From: Dyadobacter psychrophilus
GTDB lineage: Bacteria > Bacteroidota > Bacteroidia > Cytophagales > Spirosomataceae
NCBI RefSeq assembly: GCF_900167945.1
Contig: NZ_FUZA01000004.1
Span: 372,001-436,000 of the forward strand
Reading direction: 5' to 3'
DNA: 64,000 nt
Position 1 is the first letter of the stretch; each line of letters opens with the position of its first letter. The position numbers were made by a program, and so were the translations under genes. Of this stretch, positions 43,973 through 53,763 are shown piece after piece. A model generated the notes under the pieces. It saw only the letters and a list, made by a program, of their open reading frames with translations, ran no database searches and was not told the DNA's origin.

Positions 43973-44683
43973 TTATGCCTTTTTCAATTTCTCAGCAACC
44001 TTATCCCAGTTTACCACGTCCCAGAATGCTTTAATGTAATCCGGGCGTTTGTTTTGGTAATGCAGATAATAAGCGTGTTCCCAAACATCCAGTCCCAGGA
44101 TCGGCGTTCCTTTAAAATCGGAAATGTCCATTAATGGGTTATCCTGATTTGGAGTTGAGCCGATTGCCAGTTTACCATCTTTGGCAACCAGCCAGGCCCA
44201 TCCTGAACCGAAGCGCGTTGTTGCAGCCTTTGCAAACTCTTCCTTGAACTTATCCATCGATCCAAACTGACCATTGATTGCATCCGCAACAGGTCCCGCC
44301 GGAGCAGCAGCCTTTTTAGGGCCCATTACTTCCCAGAAAAATGTGTGATTCCAATGTCCGCCTCCATTGTTACGGATTGCAGCAGGCGCTTTTCCAATGG
44401 TTTTGATAATATCGTCCAGCGATTTTTTCTCGTATTCTGTTCCTTTAACAGCGTCATTCAGGTTTTTTACATAAGCCGCGTGGTGTTTGCCGTAATGGAT
44501 CTCCATGGTCATTTTGTCAATGCTAGGCTCCAATGCGCCGAAGTCGTAAGGCAGCGGAGCTTGCTTAAAAGGCGCCATTTCCACTTGCAGGCCTTCTCCT
44601 GAGTTTGCAAATGCCTGGCTGGACAATGCGCTCATAGCCAGTGAACTTCCTGCTAATGTCTTTAAGAAGTCGGTTCTATTCAT
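43973..44683 (-). CDS. Superoxide dismutase (Fe/Mn), predicted exported
   Basis: 236 residues, about 35 longer than cytosolic enzymes because of an N-terminal signal ([20 protein letters not shown], cut near AFAN). It resembles a Tat signal but lacks the twin Arg. The metal ligands are present: His in MEIHYGKHH, His in [11 protein letters not shown], and Asp/His in [13 protein letters not shown]. It converts superoxide to peroxide and oxygen. Export to the periplasm is unusual for this class, though known. Monocistronic. Confidence 0.92.
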   Translation of the reverse strand: MNRTDFLKTLAGSSLAMSALSSQAFANSGEGLQVEMAPFKQAPLPYDFGALEPSIDKMTMEIHYGKHHAAYVKNLNDAVKGTEYEKKSLDDIIKTIGKAPAAIRNNGGGHWNHTFFWEVMGPKKAAAPAGPVADAINGQFGSMDKFKEEFAKAATTRFGSGWAWLVAKDGKLAIGSTPNQDNPLMDISDFKGTPILGLDVWEHAYYLHYQNKRPDYIKAFWDVVNWDKVAEKLKKA

Positions 44684-44713
44684 AACATTCTTTCGGTAAA
44701 GTGTTTAGTTGTC

Positions 44714-45328
44714 TTAATCGTAGGCCACCCGGCTTACGATACTGCGCCCAAGGGTAATTTCATCCGCGTATTCGAGGTCGCCCCCAATCGGGATGCCACG
44801 GGCAATTGTACTCATTCTGACACCCGTCGATTTTAGTTTTTTTTGCAGATAAAAGGCGGTTGTGTCACCTTCCATGGTAGGACTCAATGCGAGAATGATC
44901 TCCTTTACAGGTTCTGCATTTTCCGGATGCTCTATTCTTTTTATTAATGAATCAATTTGCAAATCCGAAGGGCCGATGCCTTCCAGCGGAGAAATAATTC
45001 CTCCCAGGACATGGTACAGGCCTTTATACTGGTTTGTCGATTCAATAGCAAGCACATCTCGCGTATCCACAACGATGCATATGATCGAATTATCGCGTCG
45101 GGGATTACTGCAAATGTTACATAACCGGTCGTCGGCAATGTTGTGACACTTTTCACAATACGAGGTTTTGGTCCGCATGTTGATAAGTGCCTCCGAAAGA
45201 GACCGGGTTTGTTCCTCTTCTCTCTTAAGCAAATGTAATGCCAGGCGTAGTGCTGTTTTTTTTCCTATTCCCGGCAGACGGGAGATTTCACTTACGGCTT
45301 CCTCAATAAGACGTGAGGGGTAATTCAT
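44714..45328 (-). CDS. recR: Recombination mediator protein RecR
   Basis: 204 residues from ATG 45328 (MNYPSRLIEEAVSEISRLPG); an upstream in-frame start at 45382 overlaps clpS and is not conserved. It has the helix-hairpin-helix LPGIGKKTALRLA, the four-Cys zinc finger CEKCHNIADDRLCNIC, and a Toprim domain (ICIVVDTRDVLAIE). RecR, with RecO, loads RecA on gapped DNA. It lies downstream of clpS in the same direction, 20 bases apart. Confidence 0.95.
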   Translation of the reverse strand: MNYPSRLIEEAVSEISRLPGIGKKTALRLALHLLKREEEQTRSLSEALINMRTKTSYCEKCHNIADDRLCNICSNPRRDNSIICIVVDTRDVLAIESTNQYKGLYHVLGGIISPLEGIGPSDLQIDSLIKRIEHPENAEPVKEIILALSPTMEGDTTAFYLQKKLKSTGVRMSTIARGIPIGGDLEYADEITLGRSIVSRVAYD

Positions 45329-45348
45329 AGGAAAAGTTGAGAGTGAGA

Positions 45349-45624
45349 CTAGTGGATTTCTGCGGAAATACCGCGGCGGCAAATTTCGTTACGCATGCCG
45401 GTCAATTCTTCAAATGCACCTTCTTTAACGGAGCATTTACCCTTGTAATGTATGATCAGCGTGCACTGTTCAGCTTGTTCATTGGTATGGCCACAAACTT
45501 CAATCAATGTATCAATGACCCAATCAAATGTATTTACATCATCATTGTAGATAACCAGCTTCTGAAGATCGGTTTCTACAGTTTTATCCAGAATTTCTAC
45601 CTCAGTGTCTGTAAGCGCTTGCAT
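45349..45624 (-). CDS. clpS: ATP-dependent Clp protease adaptor ClpS
   Basis: 91 residues from ATG 45624 (MQALTDTEVE); the frame also opens with a TTG at 45633. The ClpS core is clear: KLVIYNDDVNTFDWVIDTLI with the substrate-pocket Asn/Asp, then HTNEQAEQCTLIIHYKGKC. ClpS delivers N-degron substrates to ClpA/ClpC-type unfoldases. First gene of a clpS-recR pair. Confidence 0.9.
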   Translation of the reverse strand: MQALTDTEVEILDKTVETDLQKLVIYNDDVNTFDWVIDTLIEVCGHTNEQAEQCTLIIHYKGKCSVKEGAFEELTGMRNEICRRGISAEIH

Positions 45625-45649
45625 AACAACCAAATTTCTGTTTGATTAG

Positions 45650-45657
45650 CAAATCTA
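45650..45657 (-). promoter_or_regulatory. Bacteroidota-type -7 box (TAGATTTG)
   Basis: Read leftward, TAGATTTG fits TAnnTTTG and lies 26 bases before the clpS ATG at 45624. That spacing supports ATG 45624 as the start. Confidence 0.4.
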
Positions 45658-45731
45658 AACAAAAACGCAGATTAACGGAAGTTTTAAGCGCCTTTTAATC
45701 CGCTGCTAAAATTCACAAATAACCCGCTTTA

Positions 45732-47207
45732 ATGAATCCATATATTTCTTTGGTCATCCTGATCGCGTATTTCGGGATGCTCATTACAGTCTCCATTTAC
45801 ACTTCCAAAGGGGCGGATACGAATACATTTTTCACTGCAAACAGGCAGTCGCCCTGGTATCTCGTGGCATTTGGAATGATCGGGACTTCATTATCGGGAG
45901 TAACATTTGTTTCAGTTCCGGGAGCGGTTGTTAATATACAATTTTCCTATTTTCAGGTTGTTATTGGTTATATTCTGGGTTATCTGGTAATCGGAACGGT
46001 GCTGATGCCGCTATATTACAGGTTAAACCTTATATCCATTTATTCTTATTTAGAACAGCGTTTTGGTTTCTGGTCTTACAAGACGGGTTCCGGATTCTTT
46101 TTACTTTCCCGCACAATCGGTTCAGCAGTAAGGCTTTATGTCGCTGCACAGGTTTTACAACTGGCATTGTTTAAGCCGCTGGGAATTCCGTTTGAAGTTG
46201 CAGTGGCGATTACCATTTTTTTGATCTGGATTTATACATTCAAAGGCGGTGTCAAGACCATTATTGTTACAGACACCTTACAAACGTTTTTCCTCATCAC
46301 CGCCGTTATCCTGACCATTGTGCTTGTGTCTAATGAGCTGAACCTGGATGGCTTCGGCGACATCTGGAACCGCGTGCAGACAAGTGGTTATTCCAAGATT
46401 TTTTACTGGGATACCAACGATCCGAAAAACTTCTTTAAACAGTTCTTTGCCGGTGTTTTCATTGCCATCGTTATGACAGGCCTGGATCAGGATCTGATGC
46501 AGAAAAACCTGACTTGCAAGAACATAGGGGAGGCGCAAAAGAATATGTTCTGGTTTACGGTTGTGCTCGTGATCGTGAACTTCCTGTTCCTGTCCCTGGG
46601 CGCGCTGCTTTACGTATATGCGGAAGCGCAAGGAATTCCAACGCCAGCCAAATCGGACGATTTCTATCCGATGCTGGCGCTCAATCACTTAGGTCTGGTT
46701 GTGGGAATCACGTTCTTACTGGGCATTACAGCCGCGACTTACGCCAGTTCCGACTCAGCATTAACGGCATTGACGACAGCTTTCTGCATTGATTTTATGA
46801 ATATTGAAAAAAGACCTGAGGCCCAGCGCTCATCCATCAAATTCTGGGTGCATATCGGCTTTTCTGTTGTGTTCTATCTGGTAATATTAATCTTTAACCG
46901 GCTGAATAGTAAAGAAGTGATTACAGCGGTGTTTGATTTGGCAGGATACACTTATGGGCCTTTGCTGGGGCTGTTTTCGTTCGGAGCTTTTCTCAAACGA
47001 CCTGTAAAGGACAAGTGGGTGCCGCTGGTCTGCATTCTCGCGCCGATAATAACTTACATTATCAACGATCATTCAGCTGAATGGTTTAATGGTTACAAGT
47101 TTGGGTTTGAAAGATTGATTATCAATGGTTTAATTACCTTCATAGGGCTTTGGTTACTGCACGATCCCAAGGCAAAACGTTATGTGCCAAATCCGTTGGT
47201 GAGATAA
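45732..47207 (+). CDS. Sodium:solute symporter (SSS family)
   Basis: 491 residues with about 13 membrane helices. Family features are FGMIGTSLSGVTFVSVPGAV in the first repeat, YRLNLISIYSYLEQRFG, and GITAATYASSDSALTALTTAF around the sodium site. Substrates range from sugars and proline to sialic acid and organic acids, and cannot be told here. It stands alone and is divergent from clpS. No strong terminator follows, only a short AAATCGG/CCGATTT stem at 47243-47267. Confidence 0.9.
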   Translation: MNPYISLVILIAYFGMLITVSIYTSKGADTNTFFTANRQSPWYLVAFGMIGTSLSGVTFVSVPGAVVNIQFSYFQVVIGYILGYLVIGTVLMPLYYRLNLISIYSYLEQRFGFWSYKTGSGFFLLSRTIGSAVRLYVAAQVLQLALFKPLGIPFEVAVAITIFLIWIYTFKGGVKTIIVTDTLQTFFLITAVILTIVLVSNELNLDGFGDIWNRVQTSGYSKIFYWDTNDPKNFFKQFFAGVFIAIVMTGLDQDLMQKNLTCKNIGEAQKNMFWFTVVLVIVNFLFLSLGALLYVYAEAQGIPTPAKSDDFYPMLALNHLGLVVGITFLLGITAATYASSDSALTALTTAFCIDFMNIEKRPEAQRSSIKFWVHIGFSVVFYLVILIFNRLNSKEVITAVFDLAGYTYGPLLGLFSFGAFLKRPVKDKWVPLVCILAPIITYIINDHSAEWFNGYKFGFERLIINGLITFIGLWLLHDPKAKRYVPNPLVR

Positions 47208-47395
47208 GTAAAATTTCCTCTTATTAATCGTCTTTTTCTTTGAAATCGGTTACATATTTTCCGATTTATGTCTTGTATTTATACAAAAAAATATTAACTT
47301 TCTGATAAATCTGACGCCCTTTCGCGCCTTTGATGGATGCTTACTGAAAGATGAAGTTGAGTTAAATTGTTTTTAACAAACTAAACTTTTATAGT

Positions 47396-47986
47396 ATGAA
47401 AACATTGTCAGTATTTCTATTAGGAGTCTTGCTGTGCGTCTCATGTACAGACAAGACAAAGGAAGAAGAAGCTAACCGTGAAGCAAATCGCGAAGCTAAT
47501 CTTGAAAAAGAAAAGAAAGCGATCAACGCTGTAATTGAAAACGAAACCAAATCATTCTTCGCCAGAGATTACAACGCATGGAAGGCAAACTATGCGCAAA
47601 CAGACTACGCATTCCAGGCTTGGAGCAATAATGACGGAACATTCGATTCCAACGTAGGCTGGGAGGATATCAATAAGCAGATAGGCAAATACATCGCGGA
47701 CAACCCCGAGCCCGTTTCAAGCCATCCGATTGTTGAAAGGAAAAATGTAAAGTATAAGTTCTTCGATGATAATGTGGCCTACCTCACCTGGGACCAGTTT
47801 AATAGTGATAAGATGGAAAAGAACTTTCACCACAGCAAAGAAGTAAGGCTGATGGAAAAGATCAATGGTGAGTGGAAAATCGTTTGCGTGTCCGCTTTCT
47901 GGGATTATAAACATTTAATTCCGGCAAGCCGCCTGCCCATGATCAAAAAGATCGCTAACGAAAGCAGGGGTAAAAATAAAATCTAG
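47396..47986 (+). CDS. Lipoprotein with SnoaL/NTF2-like domain
   Basis: 196 residues. The lipobox LCVSC gives Cys17. A charged helix with a short repeat (EEEANREANREANLEKEKK) leads to an NTF2-like cone: IENETKSFFARDYNAWKANY, DNVAYLTWDQFN and INGEWKIVCVSAFW. This matches the DUF4440/SnoaL class. Such lipoproteins are common in Bacteroidota and of unknown substrate. It has a 188-base upstream gap with a TTAACTTTC sequence near 47294. Confidence 0.78.
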   Translation: MKTLSVFLLGVLLCVSCTDKTKEEEANREANREANLEKEKKAINAVIENETKSFFARDYNAWKANYAQTDYAFQAWSNNDGTFDSNVGWEDINKQIGKYIADNPEPVSSHPIVERKNVKYKFFDDNVAYLTWDQFNSDKMEKNFHHSKEVRLMEKINGEWKIVCVSAFWDYKHLIPASRLPMIKKIANESRGKNKI

Positions 47987-48137
47987 GGTGATGCAACTTC
48001 TGATCGTCTATTTTTCAGTTGAATTCGTTCGGTTTCAATCGGAAATGTTCGGTTATGAACAGCTTTTAAAAGTGAGTGGGACTTAAAAATTCTTTAAAAA
48101 ATGTTTTTAACTTCCTGAAATATAGTTTGTTACAAAT

Positions 48138-48190
48138 GGAATGTGTCAGGTGAGTTTTCTTCGGAAATGAAACTGGCACATTCCTTTTTT
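48138..48190 (+). terminator. Composite hairpin with TTCG tetraloop and T-run
   Basis: GGAATGTGTCAG (48138-48149) pairs with CTGGCACATTCC (48173-48184, one G-T wobble), followed by six T. Inside, TTTC-TTCG-GAAA makes a second stem closed by a UUCG tetraloop. It lies 150 bases past the SnoaL-like gene and 54 before the next start, so it is either a terminator or a leader attenuator. Confidence 0.65.
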
Positions 48191-48243
48191 GTATATAGTC
48201 AACTGTGCAGATGTACGGTCATAACTATAAAACTATATTAGCC

Positions 48244-48642
48244 ATGAAAATTTCAAACATTTCAAACCTGTTCTGCGCATTGGCGCTTACTTTGTCTCTT
48301 GCTTCATTTACAACTGACAAAAAGAAAAACAAAGAAGAAAAAGCTGCTCCGGATGCGGTCGTTTTTGATGCTGCTCTTTACAAAGTGAAGGAAACCAACA
48401 AGGTTAAACTTTCCGTTAACAAAGCTGCCGACGAAAGATTGAGAATCATATTGAAAGACAAAGGCGGAAAAGTGTTCTACTCCGAAGTATTCAATGATAA
48501 AGATGCAAAATATCGCCGTGTATTTGACCTTGAAGAAATGAATGACGGCGTTTACTATTTCGAGTTGTTTTACAACAAGAAAAAATTGGTAAAAGAAGTG
48601 CAGATCCAAAGCACCAGCGAGAAACTGATCTCTTTGCAGTAA
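48244..48642 (+). CDS. Small secreted beta-sandwich protein
   Basis: 132 residues from ATG 48244 (MKISNISNLFCALALTLSLA); an upstream in-frame Met at 48205 lies in the hairpin-adjacent leader. Signal peptide ends near LASFTT, then a Lys-rich spacer. The domain has LRIILKDKGGKVFYSEVF and MNDGVYYFELFYNKKKL, a strand-turn-strand pattern common in small Bacteroidota secreted proteins that resembles type IX sorting tails. No function is known to me. Confidence 0.65.
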   Translation: MKISNISNLFCALALTLSLASFTTDKKKNKEEKAAPDAVVFDAALYKVKETNKVKLSVNKAADERLRIILKDKGGKVFYSEVFNDKDAKYRRVFDLEEMNDGVYYFELFYNKKKLVKEVQIQSTSEKLISLQ

Positions 48643-48654
48643 TATAAGGTTCAT

Positions 48655-48700
48655 AAAAGGAAAGGCTCTTTGTCCAGCAGGATAAAGAGCCTTTCCTTTT
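48655..48700. terminator. Bidirectional terminator (17-bp arms)
   Basis: Positions 48655-48671 and 48684-48700 are perfect complements (core GGAAAGGCTCTTT). Shared by the small secreted protein gene and the leftward seven-gene run ending at 48703. Confidence 0.88.
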
Positions 48701-48702
48701 TA

Positions 48703-49035
48703 TCAATTGAGCTCCTTTTCAGGATCCCAGAAACATTCCTTCCAATTTTGAATGCGATCGTCTTTCACGGCAACACCTTCACTTTCCAGCCGTTCCTGCA
48801 TGGTTGTAGGCGTTTCGAAAAGATGACGGGCGCTCAGCTCACCCTGCTTGTTGACAACCCTGTGCGCGGGCAACCCGTGTTGTGTATAACTGCTGCCCAT
48901 TGCCCAACCTACCATTCGGGCACCACGTTTTGCGCCCAGGTAAGCGGCAATTGCGCCGTAAGAAGTAGCACGGCCTTTCGGGATTTGCCTCACTACATCG
49001 TATACATCGGTAAAAAAATCATTTCCCTGCTTCAT
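48703..49035 (-). CDS. Alkyltransferase-like protein (Atl)
   Basis: 110 residues that form the DNA-binding domain of O6-alkylguanine transferases alone. [20 protein letters not shown] carries the winged helix, [11 protein letters not shown] the Arg finger region, and the active-site PCHRV motif reads PAHRV (Ala57 for Cys). Without the acceptor Cys it cannot remove alkyl groups. Atl proteins flip and mark O6-alkylguanine for nucleotide excision repair. The gene overlaps the DUF3109 gene upstream by 17 bases. Confidence 0.88.
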   Translation of the reverse strand: MKQGNDFFTDVYDVVRQIPKGRATSYGAIAAYLGAKRGARMVGWAMGSSYTQHGLPAHRVVNKQGELSARHLFETPTTMQERLESEGVAVKDDRIQNWKECFWDPEKELN

Positions 49036-49618
49036 TCTCTTTTAACCGGCTTTCCCGGCGCTCATCTATTTCCCGTGTCAGCTGATCATACCATTTGGGG
49101 CCATAAGCACGGATGAGGGGATCTTTGAGAAACTTATAAACCGGCACACCTAATTCCTGGCCAAAGCTGCAGGCAGGGCTGCATATTTCCCAGCGATCGT
49201 AATTGAGCGCATGGTATTGTTCGTATTTAGTAACCCTTATCGGATACAAATGACATGAGATTGGTTTTTTGTAGGTGATCTTTCCATCATTATAGGCTTG
49301 CTCAATGCCGCATTTCAAAATGCCTCGTTCATCATAAAGCGCGTAAGCACATTCCTTTCCGTTTATAATGGGCGTTACGTAATCACCGTCCCAATCTTTG
49401 GTGTAAGTTCCCTCCCGCGCAATTACATCTTTACCAGCCTGTGTCAGATAAGGTTCAACATGCGGGTAGATCTCATCCAGAATTGCCAGTTCATCCTCGT
49501 CCAGCGGCGCACCCGAATCTCCCTCCACACAGCAAGCACCTTTGCATTTGTCCAGGTTGCAGACAAAAAACTGGTCTTCAATGTCATCACTAATGCATGT
49601 ATTCTCGATGAGTATCAT
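49019..49618 (-). CDS. DUF3109 family Cys-rich protein
   Basis: 199 residues with Cys spaced in the pattern of the zinc/iron-chelating YkgJ-like group: [20 protein letters not shown] near the N-terminus, then Cys in [29 protein letters not shown] and [13 protein letters not shown]3109 is widespread in Bacteroidota and its function is unknown; metal or cluster binding is the usual guess. It starts five bases after the LysM transglycosylase gene and overlaps the Atl gene by 17 bases. Confidence 0.88.
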   Translation of the reverse strand: MILIENTCISDDIEDQFFVCNLDKCKGACCVEGDSGAPLDEDELAILDEIYPHVEPYLTQAGKDVIAREGTYTKDWDGDYVTPIINGKECAYALYDERGILKCGIEQAYNDGKITYKKPISCHLYPIRVTKYEQYHALNYDRWEICSPACSFGQELGVPVYKFLKDPLIRAYGPKWYDQLTREIDERRESRLKENEAGK

Positions 49619-49623
49619 ATCAA

Positions 49624-52140
49624 TTATTGTTGCGGGATTTTTAGCTTTTGTCCCACCATAACACTATTTCCCGACATATTGTTTAATCGTTTGATGTCTT
49701 CCACATTCGTGTGATAATTCTGAGCAATACGGAAGAGGGTTTCACCCGATGCCACAGTATGCGTTTTTGTGCCTGATTGGTGCGGGACAGATGCTTGCGT
49801 AGATGCCGGAGCTTCCGAATCTACTTTTCTTACACGCAACTTTTGTCCTGATTTCAATCGCGACGATTCATTCAGATCATTAAGGTCGTACAAATCTTTT
49901 ACCGACAATCCATAAGCCTTTGAAATGCTGTAATAAGTCTGTCCACCCTGAACCACATGAAATTCGTCTCCTGAACTCGCAGTAGTCCGTATTTCGTGTT
50001 TGATCTCTTCCGGGGTTTTGAAAGTTTCCGTTGGTTCGGTACGTGTAACTGTTACTTTTTCAGGCTCTTTCGTCGTGCTGGCAGGCGTTTCTCTTGTTGT
50101 TGCAGCGCTCGCAGTTTCAACCGTTGCCGATTTGCTCACAGCAAGCCGCTGGCCTACAACCAATCTGCCCGGTGTATTTTTGTTCAGGGCAATCAGCTCC
50201 CTAAGCGTCAGGTTATACTTGCTTGCAATGCTAAAATAGGTGTCGCCGGATTGGACCGTGTGGAAAGATGCTTTTTCTGCCTCAGGAGCGGTTTTAGGTG
50301 TCGCAGCTGCGTCCTTGGCTGCTTTTTCCTCGGCCGCAGCCCTTTGCTTCATATATACCGAAGTTTCAGAACTTGCACGCGTATCATTTGGTGTAACCAC
50401 CTTGGAGGGAGAAGTTGAGCTGGCTACCGGCCTCTCTTCCGATGATTTGAAAGAAGTATCAGCATTGTCCTGTGTGATGATCACAACGCGGTCGCCTGCT
50501 TGAGTGCTAACCGGCTCGGTTGGCACAGTAGCGGGCACATTCGTGGCCGTTTTTACAGAAGGATTTGTTTGAATGTTCGCGGCGGCAGGTGTCGCAGCTG
50601 CAACCGGGGCATTAGTGACCGGAGGCGCTGCTGTTGCTGGTACACTGGCGGTTTCCTCTTTCTTTTCAACCAGAACAGGTGTGTATTTCTTGCGTCCCGA
50701 TGGCTTGTCCGGAATTGTATTCGCATTGGCAGCAGGTGCAGCGGCAATAACCTCGGTTTTCGTGGCAATAACCGAATCCCTTTTGCCGGGCGTCGGTTGC
50801 GGCGGAGCGATAATTTCTATCGGCTGTTTCTTAGGACGTTTTTTGGTCAAAAACAAAACCTGACCGGTTTGTATCGGATAATTACGACTTGTTGTGCGGT
50901 TATATTTCAAAAGGCTTACCAAACGGATCCCGTATTGCTGGGACACACTGTGCCAGGTGTCGCCCGGCCTGGCTGTATGAAATGGTGTGGATGCTTTTTT
51001 ATGTTTTTTGGCCAAATAATAAACCTGACCTGGAATAAGTGGCATTTCGGCAACCATATCATTGTAACGCATAAACTTCGGAGCGCTCATGTCGCCCGCT
51101 TTTGCCAATGCTTTTGGTTTGTCACCAGCGCGTGCCTGCGCTCCGGGAAGACCATTTATTTCATACAGCTCAGGACCATTCGGGTCTGAATTGTTTCCCG
51201 CCTTTTTTTTCAAAACCGGATAACCGGTGTCCTCATAAACAGAAGCAACAGCTGTTTGCTGTGGTGGCAATGATAATTTTTCGCGAACCGAAGCAAGCTG
51301 ATCAACGGGCACCGGGATGGTAACCAGATATTCGCGGTCGCTCGGAATTTTATCGTCCGTAAGCCACCTGTTGTAACTCTTCAAGTCGGCGAGGCCAACG
51401 CCAAGGGATGCGGAAATTTCATCGAATGTTTTTCCTTTTCCATAATCCGCTTCCAAAAGCACAAGCTTGTTGGCAGTCCTGTATCTTTCAATCCCAGCTT
51501 CGAGTGCTATTTTATGCGCAAAAAAGCGAAGCATGTATCGATCCGTCTTGCCGTTCAATGTTACTTCGCGTGCGTATGCCCAGTTAGCGGGAACCACTTT
51601 TTTTACACCGCCCGCACCCTGATAATAGGAATAAAGCGTAGTAACCCAGTTGTTAAATTGCTGATTGTTCTTTTTCAGATACCAGGCTGCGGCATGTGTT
51701 GATGCGCTTATATTTTTCCTTTCGTCCACATCATCATCAACCCGCAGGTTCAGCTCCCTGGCTGTTTCTGGCTTGAACTGCCAGTAACCCACCGCATTGG
51801 AAGTAGAAACAACATCCGGCCGGAAAGAACTTTCCTGAACGGCCAGATATTTGAAGTCGATGGGAACCTCTTCATCCATCAATATGCCTTCAACAATAGG
51901 AAAATGGAGCACAGCGCGGTCCATTTTTTCTTCCCAAAACTTTTTATTGGACATCAGGTTCTTCACATCTTCTTCAATGATGTCCTGGGCGCTCCGGTCG
52001 AGCTTTACTGTAATTCCACCAAATGAAATGCTGGAAGGAATTTCTGGATAAGCTTGGGCAATGACGTTGCTTTTTGCGGTGAGCAGCAACATCCAGGCAA
52101 CTGCAATGTACTTGATGTTTTTAATGAAAGTCCTGGCCAT
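49624..52140 (-). CDS. MltD-like lytic transglycosylase with LysM repeats
   Basis: 838 residues. After the signal peptide (to about NVIAQA) comes an SLT domain: catalytic Glu103 in [15 protein letters not shown], then [18 protein letters not shown] and [13 protein letters not shown]. Four clear LysM domains bind glycan: [44 protein letters not shown] and [16 protein letters not shown] weaker fifth lies near residue 235 ([12 protein letters not shown]). Long Ala/Thr/Pro/Glu-rich linkers join them. It cleaves peptidoglycan with 1,6-anhydro ring formation. It is in line with the O-methyltransferase and sugar-nucleotide genes upstream. Confidence 0.93.
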   Translation of the reverse strand: MARTFIKNIKYIAVAWMLLLTAKSNVIAQAYPEIPSSISFGGITVKLDRSAQDIIEEDVKNLMSNKKFWEEKMDRAVLHFPIVEGILMDEEVPIDFKYLAVQESSFRPDVVSTSNAVGYWQFKPETARELNLRVDDDVDERKNISASTHAAAWYLKKNNQQFNNWVTTLYSYYQGAGGVKKVVPANWAYAREVTLNGKTDRYMLRFFAHKIALEAGIERYRTANKLVLLEADYGKGKTFDEISASLGVGLADLKSYNRWLTDDKIPSDREYLVTIPVPVDQLASVREKLSLPPQQTAVASVYEDTGYPVLKKKAGNNSDPNGPELYEINGLPGAQARAGDKPKALAKAGDMSAPKFMRYNDMVAEMPLIPGQVYYLAKKHKKASTPFHTARPGDTWHSVSQQYGIRLVSLLKYNRTTSRNYPIQTGQVLFLTKKRPKKQPIEIIAPPQPTPGKRDSVIATKTEVIAAAPAANANTIPDKPSGRKKYTPVLVEKKEETASVPATAAPPVTNAPVAAATPAAANIQTNPSVKTATNVPATVPTEPVSTQAGDRVVIITQDNADTSFKSSEERPVASSTSPSKVVTPNDTRASSETSVYMKQRAAAEEKAAKDAAATPKTAPEAEKASFHTVQSGDTYFSIASKYNLTLRELIALNKNTPGRLVVGQRLAVSKSATVETASAATTRETPASTTKEPEKVTVTRTEPTETFKTPEEIKHEIRTTASSGDEFHVVQGGQTYYSISKAYGLSVKDLYDLNDLNESSRLKSGQKLRVRKVDSEAPASTQASVPHQSGTKTHTVASGETLFRIAQNYHTNVEDIKRLNNMSGNSVMVGQKLKIPQQ

Positions 52141-52175
52141 AAATTGTAAATGCTTGGCTTAATGTGTTTTGTGTA

Positions 52176-52817
52176 CTATAACTTCTGGAGGATCATCAAC
52201 CCATCCCGGATCGGAAGCAGAATGTTGGAAACCCGGCTATCTTCGTGGACCATTTTATTAAAGTCCAGTAATGCCTGCGTGTCTTTGTCGATTTTGATAT
52301 CGTCCTGAATTACCTTGCCACTCCAAAGTACGTTATCGGCGATTAAAAAACCGCCTGTTCGCACTTTTTCTATACAAAGATCGAAGTATTTCTGATAGTT
52401 TATTTTGTCGGCGTCGATAAAGACCAGATCGAAGGTCTCATTTAACGTTGGTATAATGTCGGTCGCCTTACCGATCTGGTAGTCAATGTGATCTGCGAAG
52501 GGAGAACTTTCGAAAAACCGTCTTGTAAAAGTTTCCAGTTCCTCATTAATGTCGATAGTGACCAGCTTCCCTCCGGGATTGAGCCCTTCACAAAGACATA
52601 ACGCTGAATATCCTGTGTAAGTACCGATCTCGAGGATTCTGTCCGGACGGATCATCCGGGATATCATTGATAAAAACCTGCCTTGAAGGTGGCCGGACAG
52701 CATACGCGGGTTGAGAATGTGCGCGTGGGTCTCGCGATTCAAAGACTTCAGCAATGCATTCTCATTCTCCGTATGTGCTACGGAATACGCCTCAATTTCC
52801 TCTGCCAGAAACTTCAT
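52176..52817 (-). CDS. SAM-dependent O-methyltransferase (COG4122 type)
   Basis: 213 residues. The SAM-binding motif is RILEIGTYTGYSALCLCEGL, followed by LVTIDINEELETF and the metal/catalytic DLVFIDADKINYQKYFDL. This is the divalent-cation-dependent catechol/caffeoyl-CoA O-methyltransferase class; bacterial members often act on small hydroxylated aromatics or tRNA hydroxyuridine (TrmR-like). The substrate is not determined. It lies 43 bases after rfbA and 35 before the LysM gene. Confidence 0.9.
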   Translation of the reverse strand: MKFLAEEIEAYSVAHTENENALLKSLNRETHAHILNPRMLSGHLQGRFLSMISRMIRPDRILEIGTYTGYSALCLCEGLNPGGKLVTIDINEELETFTRRFFESSPFADHIDYQIGKATDIIPTLNETFDLVFIDADKINYQKYFDLCIEKVRTGGFLIADNVLWSGKVIQDDIKIDKDTQALLDFNKMVHEDSRVSNILLPIRDGLMILQKL

Positions 52818-52860
52818 TTTTTTATTCCGATTCTAAATCAAACACAATGTGATCGTGAAA

Positions 52861-53727
52861 TCAGACATTGGCAACGATGCGTTCAAGATACGTTCCGTAG
52901 CCGCTTTTTACCAAAGGCTTGGCGATTTCACGCAGTTGTTCTGCATTAATAAAGCCCATGCGATAAGCGATCTCCTCAATGCAGCCTACCTTCAAGCCCT
53001 GGCGTTCTTCGATCACCTGAACGAACTGCCCGGCCTGCATCAGCGACTGGAATGTGCCCGTGTCGAGCCATGCCGTGCCGCGGTTCAAAACGCCTACTTT
53101 CAGCTTGCCGCGTTCCAGGTAAACCCGGTTCACATCCGTGATTTCCAGCTCGCCTCGTGGGGAAGGAGGGATCGTTTTGGCGATTTCCACTACATCATTG
53201 TCATAAAAATATAAACCCGGAACCGCGTAATTGGACTTGGGCTGCTCCGGTTTTTCTTCAATGGAAAGTACATTATTGGCCCTGTCAAATTCCACAACGC
53301 CATAACGCTCGGGATCATGCACCTGATAGGCGAAGATCACGCCGCCATCGGGATTGTTGTTGGATTGAAGCAGCTGAGAAAGTCCTGAGCCGTAAAATAT
53401 ATTATCGCCAAGGATCAAGGCAACCTTATCATTACCAATGAATTCCTCGCCAATGATGAATGCCTGCGCCAGTCCGTCCGGGCTTGGCTGCACGGCATAG
53501 GTAAATTCGCAACCCAGGCGGCTTCCGTCACCGAGCAATTTTTCAAAATGCGGCAGATCGTGAGGGGTTGAAATGATCAGTATTTCGCGGATTCCCGCCA
53601 GCATTAAAATTGATAAGGGATAGTAAATCATTGGTTTATCATAAACAGGCATAAGCTGTTTACTAACTGCCAATGTCAATGGGTGCAACCTTGTCCCGGA
53701 TCCACCGGCCAGAATAATTCCTTTCAT
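52861..53727 (-). CDS. rfbA: Glucose-1-phosphate thymidylyltransferase
   Basis: 288 residues. The nucleotide-binding start is [20 protein letters not shown], then [29 protein letters not shown] and [16 protein letters not shown], all diagnostic of RfbA/RmlA. It makes dTDP-glucose from dTTP and glucose 1-phosphate, the first step to dTDP-rhamnose and other deoxysugars. It follows rfbB by 36 bases. The rfbC and rfbD genes needed for rhamnose are not in the window. Confidence 0.95.
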   Translation of the reverse strand: MKGIILAGGSGTRLHPLTLAVSKQLMPVYDKPMIYYPLSILMLAGIREILIISTPHDLPHFEKLLGDGSRLGCEFTYAVQPSPDGLAQAFIIGEEFIGNDKVALILGDNIFYGSGLSQLLQSNNNPDGGVIFAYQVHDPERYGVVEFDRANNVLSIEEKPEQPKSNYAVPGLYFYDNDVVEIAKTIPPSPRGELEITDVNRVYLERGKLKVGVLNRGTAWLDTGTFQSLMQAGQFVQVIEERQGLKVGCIEEIAYRMGFINAEQLREIAKPLVKSGYGTYLERIVANV

Positions 53728-53763
53728 TTTAAGATCGTTGGTAAGCGTAAGTTAATTATCTGA

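Noticed and set aside
47243..47267. AAATCGG/CCGATTT stem after the sodium symporter
   Set aside because: Only 7 bp with an 11-base loop and no T-run, too weak to call a terminator.
47991..48086. Rightward 31-codon ORF after the SnoaL-like lipoprotein
   Set aside because: No signal or helix, and it lies before a hairpin. Taken as chance.
50500..51189. Rightward 229-codon open frame
   Set aside because: It is antisense to the Ala/Thr/Pro-rich linker of the LysM transglycosylase. The product is Arg/Cys-rich with no domain, a composition shadow.
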